Below the pieces are notes generated by a model. That model saw only the letters and a program-made list of their open reading frames with translations. It made no database searches and was not told where the DNA came from. This document shows, piece after piece, positions 52,649-64,000 of a stretch of 64,000 bases of DNA (position 1 is its first letter; every line of letters starts with the position of its first letter). The translations under genes and the position numbers were made by a program. The stretch is from Sapria himalayana (Eukaryota; Streptophyta; Magnoliopsida; Malpighiales; Rafflesiaceae): positions 124,001-188,000 of the forward strand of contig JAREIK010010368.1 of assembly GCA_029783825.1 (NCBI GenBank), in the 5' to 3' direction.

Positions 52649-54998
52649 ATATAAAGTTAAATCAGTAAACTTTAAACCCTGTAATGCCTAAATACATAAA
52701 CCATTAAACCGCTAAATACTACTTAATAATTAATAAATCTAATGTTTATTACTATTTATTGTATTTATTAAAGATTCATTTTAATTATTTATTAGTGTAT
52801 TTTTTAGAAATATTTATTACAAAATAAATTATGAGTGAGACAAATATAATTTAAATAATATTTTATTTATATAATAAAAATATATGCTTATAAAAGAAGT
52901 ATAAATTTAAAAATTAAAAATTATTATCAAGTAATATAAGTTACTATAATTTTGAATATATTTGGGTTTTGTAAATATTTTTTAATTAATATATATCTTA
53001 ATATTAATAGTTTATAAATTTAATTTTTGATCATTATTATAATATCTATCAATAAAATTATTTATATAAAATTTATATGATATATAATTATTAATATAAT
53101 TATAACATAATATTGTATTAAAATTTCAAAAAATTTTAAATTTTATTATATTTTCAAATGTTATAACCAATGAAAATGATAAAAAATTATAGAAATTTTT
53201 TTTGTTATTTTATTTTTTTAAATAAAACCTATAAACCACTAAAAGCCTAAAAACATAAATCGCTAAACTCCTAACGACAAAACCTCTAAATACTTAAATC
53301 ATTAAACTAGTATACATTAATAACAAATCATAAATCTCATTTTAATTTTTATTCAGTAAAATTTTAAATTTTTATTTTAATTATTTATCAATTTATTGTA
53401 TAGAAATATAAATTACAAAATAAATTATTAGTGAGATATATCTAATTTAAATTAAAGCGGTATCCCTAAATAATAAATAATAAATCTCATTTTTTTCATT
53501 ATAATTTTAAATATTCATTTTAATTATTTATTTTTTTATTTATATATAAATATTAATTACAAAATAAATTGAGTTAGACAAATATAATTTTTATAAATTA
53601 TATTTCATCAAAAAATTATTGATTAACTTTTTAAAAGAAGAAAAAATTTCAAAATAAAAAATTATTATATAGTAATATATTTTGCTTTCCTTTTGAATCA
53701 TTTTGGATTTTGTAATTATATTTTAATTGATATCTATCTTATTAATAATAGATTATTAATTTATTTTTTGATCATTATTAGAATATTTATCAATAAAATT
53801 GTTTATATTGAATTTACATGTTATATAATTATTAAGATTATTATAACTAAATATTATATTTACATTTGAAAATAATTTAAAAATTATTATATTTTTAAAG
53901 GTTATCATCTTTGAAAATGATACAAAATCACAAAAATAAAATTTTTGTTATTTTATTATTTATATAAAACCTATAAACTACTAAATGCCTAAACGCTTAA
54001 ATCATTAAACTCCTAAACCCCAAAACTACAAAACCCTTAAATACATAAACATTTAAACCATCTTTAAAGGTTTAAGTATTTATAAATAATATATAAATAT
54101 CTATCTATAAATAATAGTTTATTAATTCATTTTTTGATCATTATTATATTTATTTCTATATTTAGTTTGTTAATATCTATCAATAAAATTGTTTATTTTT
54201 AATTTACATGATATATAATTATTAAGTTTATTATAACTAAATAGTGTATTCACATTTGAAAAAAATTTAAAAATTATTATATTTATAAAGGTTATAACCT
54301 TCAAAATTGATAAAAAATTTTAAAAATAATTTTTTTGTTATTTCATTATTTAAATAAAACATATAAACTACTAAATGCCTAAGCACTTAAATCACTAAAT
54401 TCCTAAACTCCTAAATACATAAACCATTAAATGGTATACCTTAAATAGTTATTCATAAATCTCATTTTTATTTGTATTCATTATAATTTTAATATTCATT
54501 TTAATTATTTATTAGTTTATTTTTATAGAAATATTAATTGAAAAATAAAATTATGAATGAGACATATAATTTAAATAATTTATCTTCATCAAAAAAATTT
54601 CTAAGCTTATAAAAAGAATCAAAAATTTAAAAATAAAAAATTATTATTTAGTAATAAATTTTACTTTGATTTTGAATCATTTTAGGTTTTGCAAAAATAT
54701 TTTAATTAATATCTATCTTATTAATAATAGTTTATTAATCTATTTTATGATCACTATTATAATATCGATGAATAAAATTATTTATATTGAATTTACACGA
54801 TATTTAATTTTTATGATTATTATAATTAAATATTGTATTAACATTTGAAAAAAAAAATTAAAAATTATAATATTTTCAATGGTTATAACCTTGAAAATGA
54901 GAAAAAATCATAAAAATAATTTTTTTGTTATTTATTTATTTAAATAAAACCTATAAACCACAAAATACCTAAATACTTAAATTACTAAACTCCGAAAC
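52649..54998 (-). repeat. Satellite array between hAT-1 copy 2 and the unrecognised block copy 2
   Basis: About four monomers with boxes near 53236, 53975, 54370 and 54958. The phrase CTAATTTAAATTAAA lies 801 bp after the hAT-1 end, against 802 bp in copy 1. From it to the next block is 1557 bp, against 1554 bp in copy 1 when counted from 23424. The segment equals its copy-1 partner minus about 3053 bp. Confidence 0.88.
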
Positions 54999-57147
54999 CT
55001 TCATACTGCTGCACCACACACACATAGCGATGGACCACAGTACACACGTGCACATATTCTTGTCCATTTTGGTGTAACATTTAAAGGTGCCAGCAAGTCC
55101 TGGAAGCAGCCAGAAGTATGGGCCACCAGCTTGTAGAGGGCCACAGTAAGCAATTGAGTCCAGACGAGCCACACGGGAGCGTAAGATTCAAACTTGTAGT
55201 TTATGTTTGTAGTCTTATTTGTATTTTGGACTTTGTATACACCATGTACTTGTAGAGAGGGATCATGATATACTCACACACACAATCTTGTCTATTCTAA
55301 ATGTAGCATGCAATGAGGGCAACTGGACCCATGAGTATCTCTAAGTGGGGACCACTAATGCATTTTGTAAATACACATTAAGCGATGCTACACTTTCGGG
55401 AGCAGAAGACCCATCTTTATAGCATTTTGTAATTTTACTTGTATTCTAGCTTGGTTGTATGCGTAGATAATTAGACTATGAGATGGACCTCATCACACAT
55501 GCACACCGATGCATGCATATTTTTAGATATTTTGTCGGTGCAACATACAACCACTTCTTGGAGCTCTTGAAGGAAGCATTCTAACCCAAGAGATACTCTT
55601 TTGAGGATCATTGGAGAACAAGAATGTAGAATTCAGAGGTGAGAATGAATTGAAAAAGTGCCGTAGATATGGAATTGTGGATTTATGGGTATTCAGTTTT
55701 ACATGTATTCCATTGCATAGCAATGACAAAGGCAAACACTTGATGCTGCATATCACACACATGCACAATCTTATATTTGCATAGTTTTAATATGGTGCAT
55801 CATTCAGGTTCCTCCAAAAGGCTTGGACAAATTCGAATGGAAAGGACACACTGCGCATAATGACTCAATACCAACTCTGAAGTCCGGGAATGCCAAGTGA
55901 TTTTAGTTGTATTCGTATGCTTGGAATTATTAAGCATTATGTTTTTTATGTATTTTATGCATAGAATCATTAAGGTACATAGGATTTGGTGGGCTGGCCT
56001 AAATTAGTTAGCTTTTTAGTCTCTTGTAAGTTATGTGCCTAAATGATAAATATAGAGTGTGTTTTCCAAAAAAACAAAAAAAAAACCAACAACCCTAAAC
56101 TTTAAATCCCTAAACCTTAAACCATAAACTATAACCCTAATCCATAAACCCTAAATCCTAAATCTCACGTTTTGCACTTTTATAATCAAATGACTAAGTG
56201 TTAAATTTAAATTGAAATTGACAACTTTTAGGAATGTCACAGATTTATTTTTTTGTATATGTAACACAAAGTCATGACTCAAGAGGTGAGTTATGGATTT
56301 AGTCTCTTTCTTGCTTTAGATTATTATATCATTAGCAATGGGCATGATTGTATATTTTGTCTCTAGTACACAAAATCATACAATGAGAATATGCCATAAC
56401 TTGTGTCTCTGTGTTAAACATATTGTTATGGCACTAAGAATGATCATGAATACATATTTAATCACTATTAATATTGGGTCACAATATTGGATATGAACAT
56501 AGCTTGTGCATTTTATCTTTGTATTGCAAAGTCATTGCACTAGAAATGATTGTAACTTTTTGCATTCCTCAAGTGCAAAAGTCATGACCCTAGATATAAT
56601 TTTGTGACCTCAAGTGTCAATATGCAAGACTAATATTTTGAGCAATGATTAAAACCTTTTATACATTAGAATATGATTCATTTACACCTTTTGGGTATTG
56701 TTAGCTTGTATACATAACTCATTTAATATAAAAAGAAAGAAATGATACTTTTCATATCCATGAGGATATAAAAAAGGCTTAAACATGCCAACAAAAAATT
56801 AATTTTTTGATTCTTGATTGAAAGAGAGCCCATACTTCTTGCCCTGCTCAAACCGCCTCGAGGCTATTTTGTTCTAATAGGTTACAAGGTGGTTATTTTT
56901 TTAGAGGCGAACTATGTTTTAAAAAAATTGCTTTGAGTGTGTGCATTAGAGATATTTTAGAAGAAATTACAATAATCAATATAAATAGCATCCTCGACAA
57001 CTAGCTTTTTAAACACATAGGGGTACAACTTTGGTTTAGCCCAGTGATTCAACATCAAATATGATGAGACATAATAGAGATAAAGTAAAAGCTGATATAA
57101 TTTTGGTTAGAGCTTTAACAATCATTCTAGAGTTGAGAGAGGAACAT
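54999..57147. other. Unrecognised non-satellite block, copy 2
   Basis: About 2.15 kb, clearly homologous to 24978-27347 in the same order and orientation, with roughly 5-10% substitutions by eye and several deletions. Missing or altered parts include the 155-bp patch, a stretch matching 26683-26755, and part of the region matching 27210-27240. The frames shared with copy 1 differ at many residues, so selection for a protein is not apparent. Confidence 0.75.
56068..56165. repeat. A-rich run and telomere-like tract, copy 2
   Basis: An A-rich run (56068-56086) is followed by CCCTAAAC, AAATCCCTAAACC, ATAACCCTAATCC and AAACCCTAAATCC units to about 56165. It is the counterpart of 26151-26250, and the join between tail and telomere-like units is kept in both copies. 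Confidence 0.6.
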
Positions 57148-60100
57148 AATAAATTATTTTAATTATTTATCAATTTATTTTTATAGAAATATTAATTACA
57201 AAATAAATTATTAGTGAGACAGATCTAATTTAAATTAAACCGGTATATCCTAAATAATAAAGAATAAATCTCTTTTTTTTTCATTTTAATTTTAAATATT
57301 CAAATTTTATTATTTATTTGTTTATTTTTATATACATATTAATTACAAAATAAATTATGAGTTACACAAATATCTTTTATATAAATTATTTTTCATCAAA
57401 ATAATATAGATAAACTTTTTAAATGAAAAAAAAAATATCAAAACAAAAAATTATTATATAGTAATATATTTTTCTTTATTTCTGAATCATTTTAGGTTTT
57501 GTAACTATATTTTAATTGATATCTATCTTATTAATAATATATTATTAAGTTATCTTTTCATCATTATTAGAATATTTATCAATAAAAATGTTTATATTGA
57601 ATTTATATGATATATAAATATAATGATTATTTTAACTAAATATTGTATTCACTTTTGAAAAAAATTTTAAAATTATGATATTTTCAAAGGTTATAACCTT
57701 TGAAAATGTGAAAAAATAAAAAAAATTAAATTTTTTGTTATTTCATTTTTTAAATAAAACCTATAGATCATTAAATGCTTACTTAAATCAGTAAGCTCAT
57801 AAATCCCGAAACCCCTAAATAGACAAACCTTTTAACATCTATATACTACTTAAAAAATAATAAATTTCATTTTTATTTCTATTTATTATAATTTTAAATA
57901 TTAATTTTAATTATTTATAGTTAAATTTTTTAGAAAAATTAATTACAAAATAAATTTCGAGTGAGACAAATATTATTTAAATAATTTAATTTAATAAAAA
58001 AATATATAAGTTTATAAAAAGAAGGAAAATTACAAAAATTAAATATTATTATTTAGTAATATATTTTGATTTGATTTTGAATCATTTTGTGTTATGTAAA
58101 TATATTTTAACTAATATTAATATTATTAATATTAGTTTATTAATTTAATTTTTGATCATTATTATAATATCTATCATTAAAATTATTTATATTGAATTTA
58201 TATGATATATAATTAGTAAGCTTAATATAATTATACGTGGTATTCACATTTCAAAAAATTTTAAAAATTATTTTATTTTCTAAGGTTATAACCTTTGAAA
58301 ATCAGAAAAAATCAAAAATAGAATTTTATATTTTTATTAAATAAATAAAACATATAAACCACTAAATAATCAAACCATTAAACCGGTATACCATATATAA
58401 TAAATCATAAATCTCATTTTAATTAGTATTTTTTATAATTTTAAATATTCGTTTTAATTATTTATTAGTTTATTTTTTATAGAAATATCAATTATAAAAT
58501 AAATAATGAGTGAGACAATATAATTTAAATAATTAATTTTTAATCAAAACAAATAAGCTTATATAAAGAAGTAAAAATTTAAAAACAAAAAATTATATTT
58601 TAGTAATATATTTTACTTTGATTTTGAATCATTATATATAGGTTTTGCAATTATATTTTAATTGTGATCAATCTTATTAATAATAGTTTATTAATTTAGT
58701 ATTTGATCATTTTTATAATATCGTGCAATAAAATTACTTATATTCAATTAAAATGTCTTATAATTATTAAGTTATTTTAACTAAATTTTATATTTACATT
58801 TGAAAAAAATTTTAAAATTATTATATTTTCAAAGGTTATAACCTTCAAAAATGATAAAAAATCACAAAAATAATTTTTTATTATTTTATTATTTAAATAA
58901 AACTCATAAACCACTAAATGTCTAAAGATTTAAATCTCTAGACTCCTAAACCACAAAACTTCCTAAATACTTAAACCAGTAAACCTATATAACCTAAATA
59001 ATAAAAATAATTCTCATTTTTATTTGTATTCATTATAATTTTAAATATTCATTTTAATTATTTTTTAGTTTATTTTTATAGAAATATTAATTACAAAATA
59101 AATAATGAGTGAGACAGATATAATTTAAATAAATTATTTTTTATGAAAAAAATAAGCTTATAAAATAAACCAAATTTCAAAAATTTAAAATTTTATTCAG
59201 TGATATAATTTACTTTGATTTTGAATTATATTGGGTTGTATAAATATATTTAAATTAATATCTATCCTATTAAAAATAGATTATTAATTTAATTTTTGAT
59301 CATTATTATAATATATATTAATACCTTTTTTTATATTAAATCTACAACCAATATAATTATTAAGATTATTATAACTAAGTATTGTATTCATATTTTAGAA
59401 CTGTTAAAAAATTATTATATTTTTTAAGGTTATAACCTTTGAATATCACGAAAATTCATAAAAATAAATTATTTGTTATTTCATTGATTAAATAAAACCT
59501 ATAAACACGAAAATGTGCAAACATATAAATCAATAAACTTTTTAACCCCAAAACAACAAAAAACTTAAACAATTAAATAGTTATACCCTAAATAATAAAT
59601 AATAAATCTCATTTTTATTAGTATTCATTATAATTTTAAATATACATTTTAATTATTTATTAGTTTAATTTTATAGTAATATAAATTTAAAAAATAAATT
59701 ATTAGTGAGACAAATATAATTTTAAAAATTTTTTTTTCATCAAAAAATATATAGGCTTTTAAATGGATACAAAAATTTAAAAATTTAAAATTAATATTTA
59801 GTAAAATATTTCACTATGATTTTGAGTTATTTTTGGTTTTGCAAATATAGTTTATACAATATTTATCTTATTAATAATTGGTTATTACTTTTTTATGAGC
59901 ATTATTATATTATATATCAATAAAATAGTTTATATTGAATTTATATTATATATAATTATTATGATTATTATAACTTCATATTGTATTCACTTTTCAAAAA
60001 AAAATTTAAAAATAATTATATTTTCAAAGGTTATAACCTTCAAAAATGACAAAAAATAACAAAAATAAATTTTTCGTTTTTTTTATTTTTTATATAAAAC

Positions 60101-63100
60101 ACATAACCCATAAATGACTAAATACTAAAATGACTAAACTCCTAAGCCCCGAAGCCCATAAATACTTAAAACATTAAATTAGTATAGTCTAAATAATAAA
60201 TCATAAATCTTAGTTTTATTAGTATTAATTATAATTTTAAATATTCATTTTAATTATTTATCAGTTTATTTTTATAGAAATATTAATTACAAATTAAATT
60301 ATAAGTGCGACATATCTAAATTAAATAATTTATTTTTCATAAAAAAATGCAGATAAAAAGAGGCACAATTTTAAAAATAAAAAATTATTATTTAATAATA
60401 TAACTTATTTTGATTTTGAATCATTTTAGATTCTACAATTATATTTTAACTTATATCATTCTTATAAATACAAGTTTATTAATTAATTTATTGATCATTA
60501 TTATAATATCTATCAATAAAATTATTTATATTGAGTTTACATTATATATAATTATTAAGATTATTATAACTAAATATTATATTCACAGTTAAAAAAAATT
60601 AAAATTATTATATTTTCAAAGGTTACATCCTTCAAAAATTAAAAAAAATTTAAAAAATTAAATATTTTGTTTTCTCATTCTTAAAATAAAAACTATAAAT
60701 CACTAAAGGTCTAAACAATTAAATCACTAAACTCCTAAAACAAAAAACACCTAAATACATAAATGATTAAACCGGTATATCCTGAATAATAAATAATAAA
60801 TAATAAATCTAAATTTTATTTGTATTCATTATAATTTTAAATATTCATCTTAATTATTTAGTAGTTTATTATTATAGAATTATAAATTGCAAAATAAATT
60901 ATGAGTAAGACAAATATAATTTTAATAATTTATTTTTAATAACAAAAATATAAACTTATGAAAAAAAAACATTAAAAATATTATTATTTAGTAATATATT
61001 TTACTTTGATTTGAATAAATTTAGATTTTGCAAATAATTTTTAAATAATAACTATTTTATTAATAATAGTTTATTAATTTATTTTTTGATCATAATTATA
61101 ATATCTAGCAATATAATTATATATATTGAATTTAAATGAATTATAATTATGAAGATTATTATAAATAAATATTATATTTACATTAGAAAAAAATTTAAAA
61201 ATTATTATATTTTCAAGGGATATAATCTTCAAAAATTAGAAAAAATAATAAAAATAAATTTTTTGCTATATCATTGTTTAAATAAAACTTATAAACCACT
61301 AAATGCCTAAACACATAAACATATAAACTCCTCGACACAAAAGCCCCATAAATACTTAAACCTTTAAACTCGCAAACCTTAAATATAATTTTAATAATTT
61401 ATTAAAATATTAATTACAAAATAAATTATGAGTGAAACAAATATTATTTAAATAATTTATTTTTCATCAAAAAAAAATATATGCTTATAAAATGAGGCAA
61501 AATTTTTAAAATAAACAATTATTATTTAGTAATACTTTTACTTGAATTTTGGATATTTTTTGCAATTATATTTTAATTTATATTTATAATATTAATAATA
61601 GCATATTAATTTATTTTTTGATAATTGATATCATATCTATCAATAAAATTGTTTATATTTAGTTTATATAATATATAATTATAATGATTATTATTACTAA
61701 ATATTGTATTCACATTTTTAAAAAATTTAAAAATTATTATATTTTCAAAGGTTAACCTTTGAAAATGTAAAAAAATATCAAAAATAATTTTTTTGTTATT
61801 TCATTGTTTAAACAAAACCTATAAACCACTAAATGCCTAAAAACATAAATTGCTAAAGTCCTAAACGAAAAAACCTTTAAATACTTAAAATATTATACTA
61901 GTATACATTAATAATAATTCATAAATCTCATTTTAATTTTTATTCAATATAATTTTATATTTTTATTTTAATTATTTATCAGTTTATTTTTATTGAAATA
62001 TTAATTACAAATAAATTATTAGTGAGACAGATATAATTTAAATTAAACTGGTATACCCTAAATAATAAATAATAAATCTCATTTTTTTAATTATAATTTT
62101 AAATATTCATTTTAAATATTTATTTGTTTATTTTTATATAAATATTAATAAAAAATATATAATGAGTTAGACAAATATAATTTATGTAAATTATTTTTAA
62201 TCAAAAAAATATTTATAAACTTTTTAAAATAAAAAAAATTACAAAACAAAAAATTATTATATTGTAATATATATTTGTTTGCTTATGAATCATTTTATGT
62301 TTTGTAATTAAATTTTAATTGATTTCAATCTTATTAATAATAGATTATTAATTTATTTTCTGATCATTATTAGAATATTAATCACTAAAATTGTTTATAT
62401 TGAATTAATATGATATATAAATATAATGATTATTATAACTAAATATTGAATTCGCTTTGGAAAAAAATTTAAAAATTATTATATTTTCAAAGGTTATAAC
62501 CTTTGAAAATATCAAAAAATAATAAAAATAAATTTTTTGTTATTTTATTTTTTAAATAAAACCTATAAACCACTAAATGCATACACAATTAAATCAGTAT
62601 ACTCCTAAACCCCGTAATACCTAAATACATAAACCATTAAGCCGCTATATAATTTATAATAATTAATAAATCTAATTTTTATTTCTATTTATTATAATTT
62701 TAAATATTCATTTAATTATTTTTTTAGTTTATTTTTATAGAAATATTTATTATAAAATAAATTATGAGTAAGACAAATATAATTTAAATAATTTATGGTT
62801 AATCAAAAAATATATATACGCTTATAAAAGAAGTAAAATTTTAAAATTAAAAATTATTATTATGTAATATATTTTACTTTAATTTTGAATCAATTTAGAT
62901 TATGTAAATATTATTTAATGAATATCTATCTTATTATTATTAGTTTATTAATTTAATTTTTGATCATTATTATAATAACTATCAATAAAATTGTTTATAT
63001 TGAATTTATATGATGTATGATTATTAATAATATTATAACTAAATATTCTATTCATATTTCAGAAAATTATAAATCTCAAAACCATTAAACTGGTATACAT

Positions 63101-64000
63101 TAATAATAAAAAATAAATCTCTTTTTAATTTTTATTCAGTATAATTTTAAGTCTTCATTTGAACTATTTATCAGTTTATTTTTATAGAAATATTAATTAC
63201 AAAATAATTTTATTAGTGAGACAAATTTAATTTAAATAATTTATATTTCATCAAAAAATATATAAGCTTTAAAAATATGCACAATTTTAAAAACAAAAAT
63301 TTATTATTAAGTAAAATATTTTATTATGATTTTGTAACATTTTAGATTTTGCATTTATATTTTAATTTATATCATTCTTTTAAATAATAGTTTATTAATT
63401 ATTTATTGATCATTATTATAATATCTATTAATAAAATTATTTATATTGAGTTTACATTATATATAATTATTAAGATTATTATAACTAAATATTATATTCA
63501 CATTTAAAAAAAATTAAAAATTATTATATTTTCCAAAGTTATAACCTTCAAAAATTAAAAAAAAACAAAAAATTAAATTTTTAGTTTTTTTATTCTTTAA
63601 ATAAAAACTATAAATCACTAAACGCATAAACACTTAAATCATTAAACTCAAAAATCCCTAAATACTTAAACCATTAAAACTGTATATCCTGAATAATAAA
63701 TAATAAATCTCACTTTTATTTGTATTCATTATAATTTTAAATATTCATTTTAATTATTTTTTAGTTTATTTTTATAGAATTATAAAGTACAAAATATATT
63801 ATGAGTAAGACAAATATAACTTAAATAATATACTTTTAAGAACAAAAAATATAAACTTATAAAAAGAAGCAAAACATCAAAAACATTATTATAAAGTAAT
63901 TTATTCTACTTTGATTTTGAATAAAATTAAGTTTTGCAAATATATATTAAATAATATATATCTTATTTATAATAGTTTATTAATTTATTTTTTGATCATT
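57148..64000 (-). repeat. AT-rich satellite array, inverted arm, last segment
   Basis: About twelve monomers to the window edge. They are collinear with 27348 onward for at least five monomers, after which the two segments differ in monomer order. A deletion inside the box near 58350 joins CACTAAAT directly to AATCAAACCATTAAACCGG. No gene or RNA gene is visible. Confidence 0.88.
62481..62512. repeat. Perfect 32-bp palindrome near the window end
   Basis: Full dyad symmetry around 62496/62497. It shows that intact palindromes persist to the far end of the array. Confidence 0.85.

Larger units (their letters stand above)
48631..60800. repeat. Segmental duplication, second copy
   Basis: Partner of 15567-31000. 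Its left edge abuts the disrupted right end of hAT-2, so that breakpoint may be tied to the rearrangement. The right limit is only approximate, because all array segments are related. Confidence 0.78.

Overview
The window looks like nuclear heterochromatin from a land plant, most likely a flowering plant. It holds no intact host gene. About 49 of the 64 kb is one extremely A+T-rich satellite (roughly 85-88% A+T on lines counted by eye), built from monomers of about 580-600 bp plus a shorter type of about 526 bp. Two monomer features recur: a near-perfect palindrome with core AAAGGTTATAACCTTT, and a telomere-like box of degenerate CCTAAA/CTAAACC units. A plant origin rests on RICESLEEPER-type hAT transposase remains and on degenerate plant-telomere-like (CCCTAAA) tracts. 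I cannot name the species.

Layout. Positions 1 to about 9240 are satellite in one orientation (TTTAGG-rich strand on top). Near 9220-9245 the array flips, and all later satellite runs the other way. Five non-satellite blocks interrupt the inverted arm: hAT-1 copy 1 (15871-19568), a block of mostly unrecognised sequence copy 1 (24978-27347), hAT-2 with a G+C-rich right flank (45307-48630), hAT-1 copy 2 (48936-52640), and the unrecognised block copy 2 (54999-57147). Several monomer types follow in a repeating order, giving higher-order repeats of about 2.3-4.2 kb.

The two hAT-1 copies sit at the same monomer base with the same 8-bp target duplication. The order hAT-1, satellite, unrecognised block, satellite occurs twice, about 30-33 kb apart. 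This is a segmental duplication of the array and not independent insertion. The first copy carries about 3053 bp more satellite than the second, which fits one unequal crossover. An unusually fresh 1.27-kb tandem duplication lies at about 31.8-34.3 kb.

The only recognisable coding sequence is transposase, all on the minus strand and all broken by stops and frameshifts. Nothing here forms a pathway. The most interesting signals are the palindrome and telomere-like box kept in satellite monomers, the single orientation switch, and an A-rich tail that directly abuts a telomere-like tract inside the unrecognised block.
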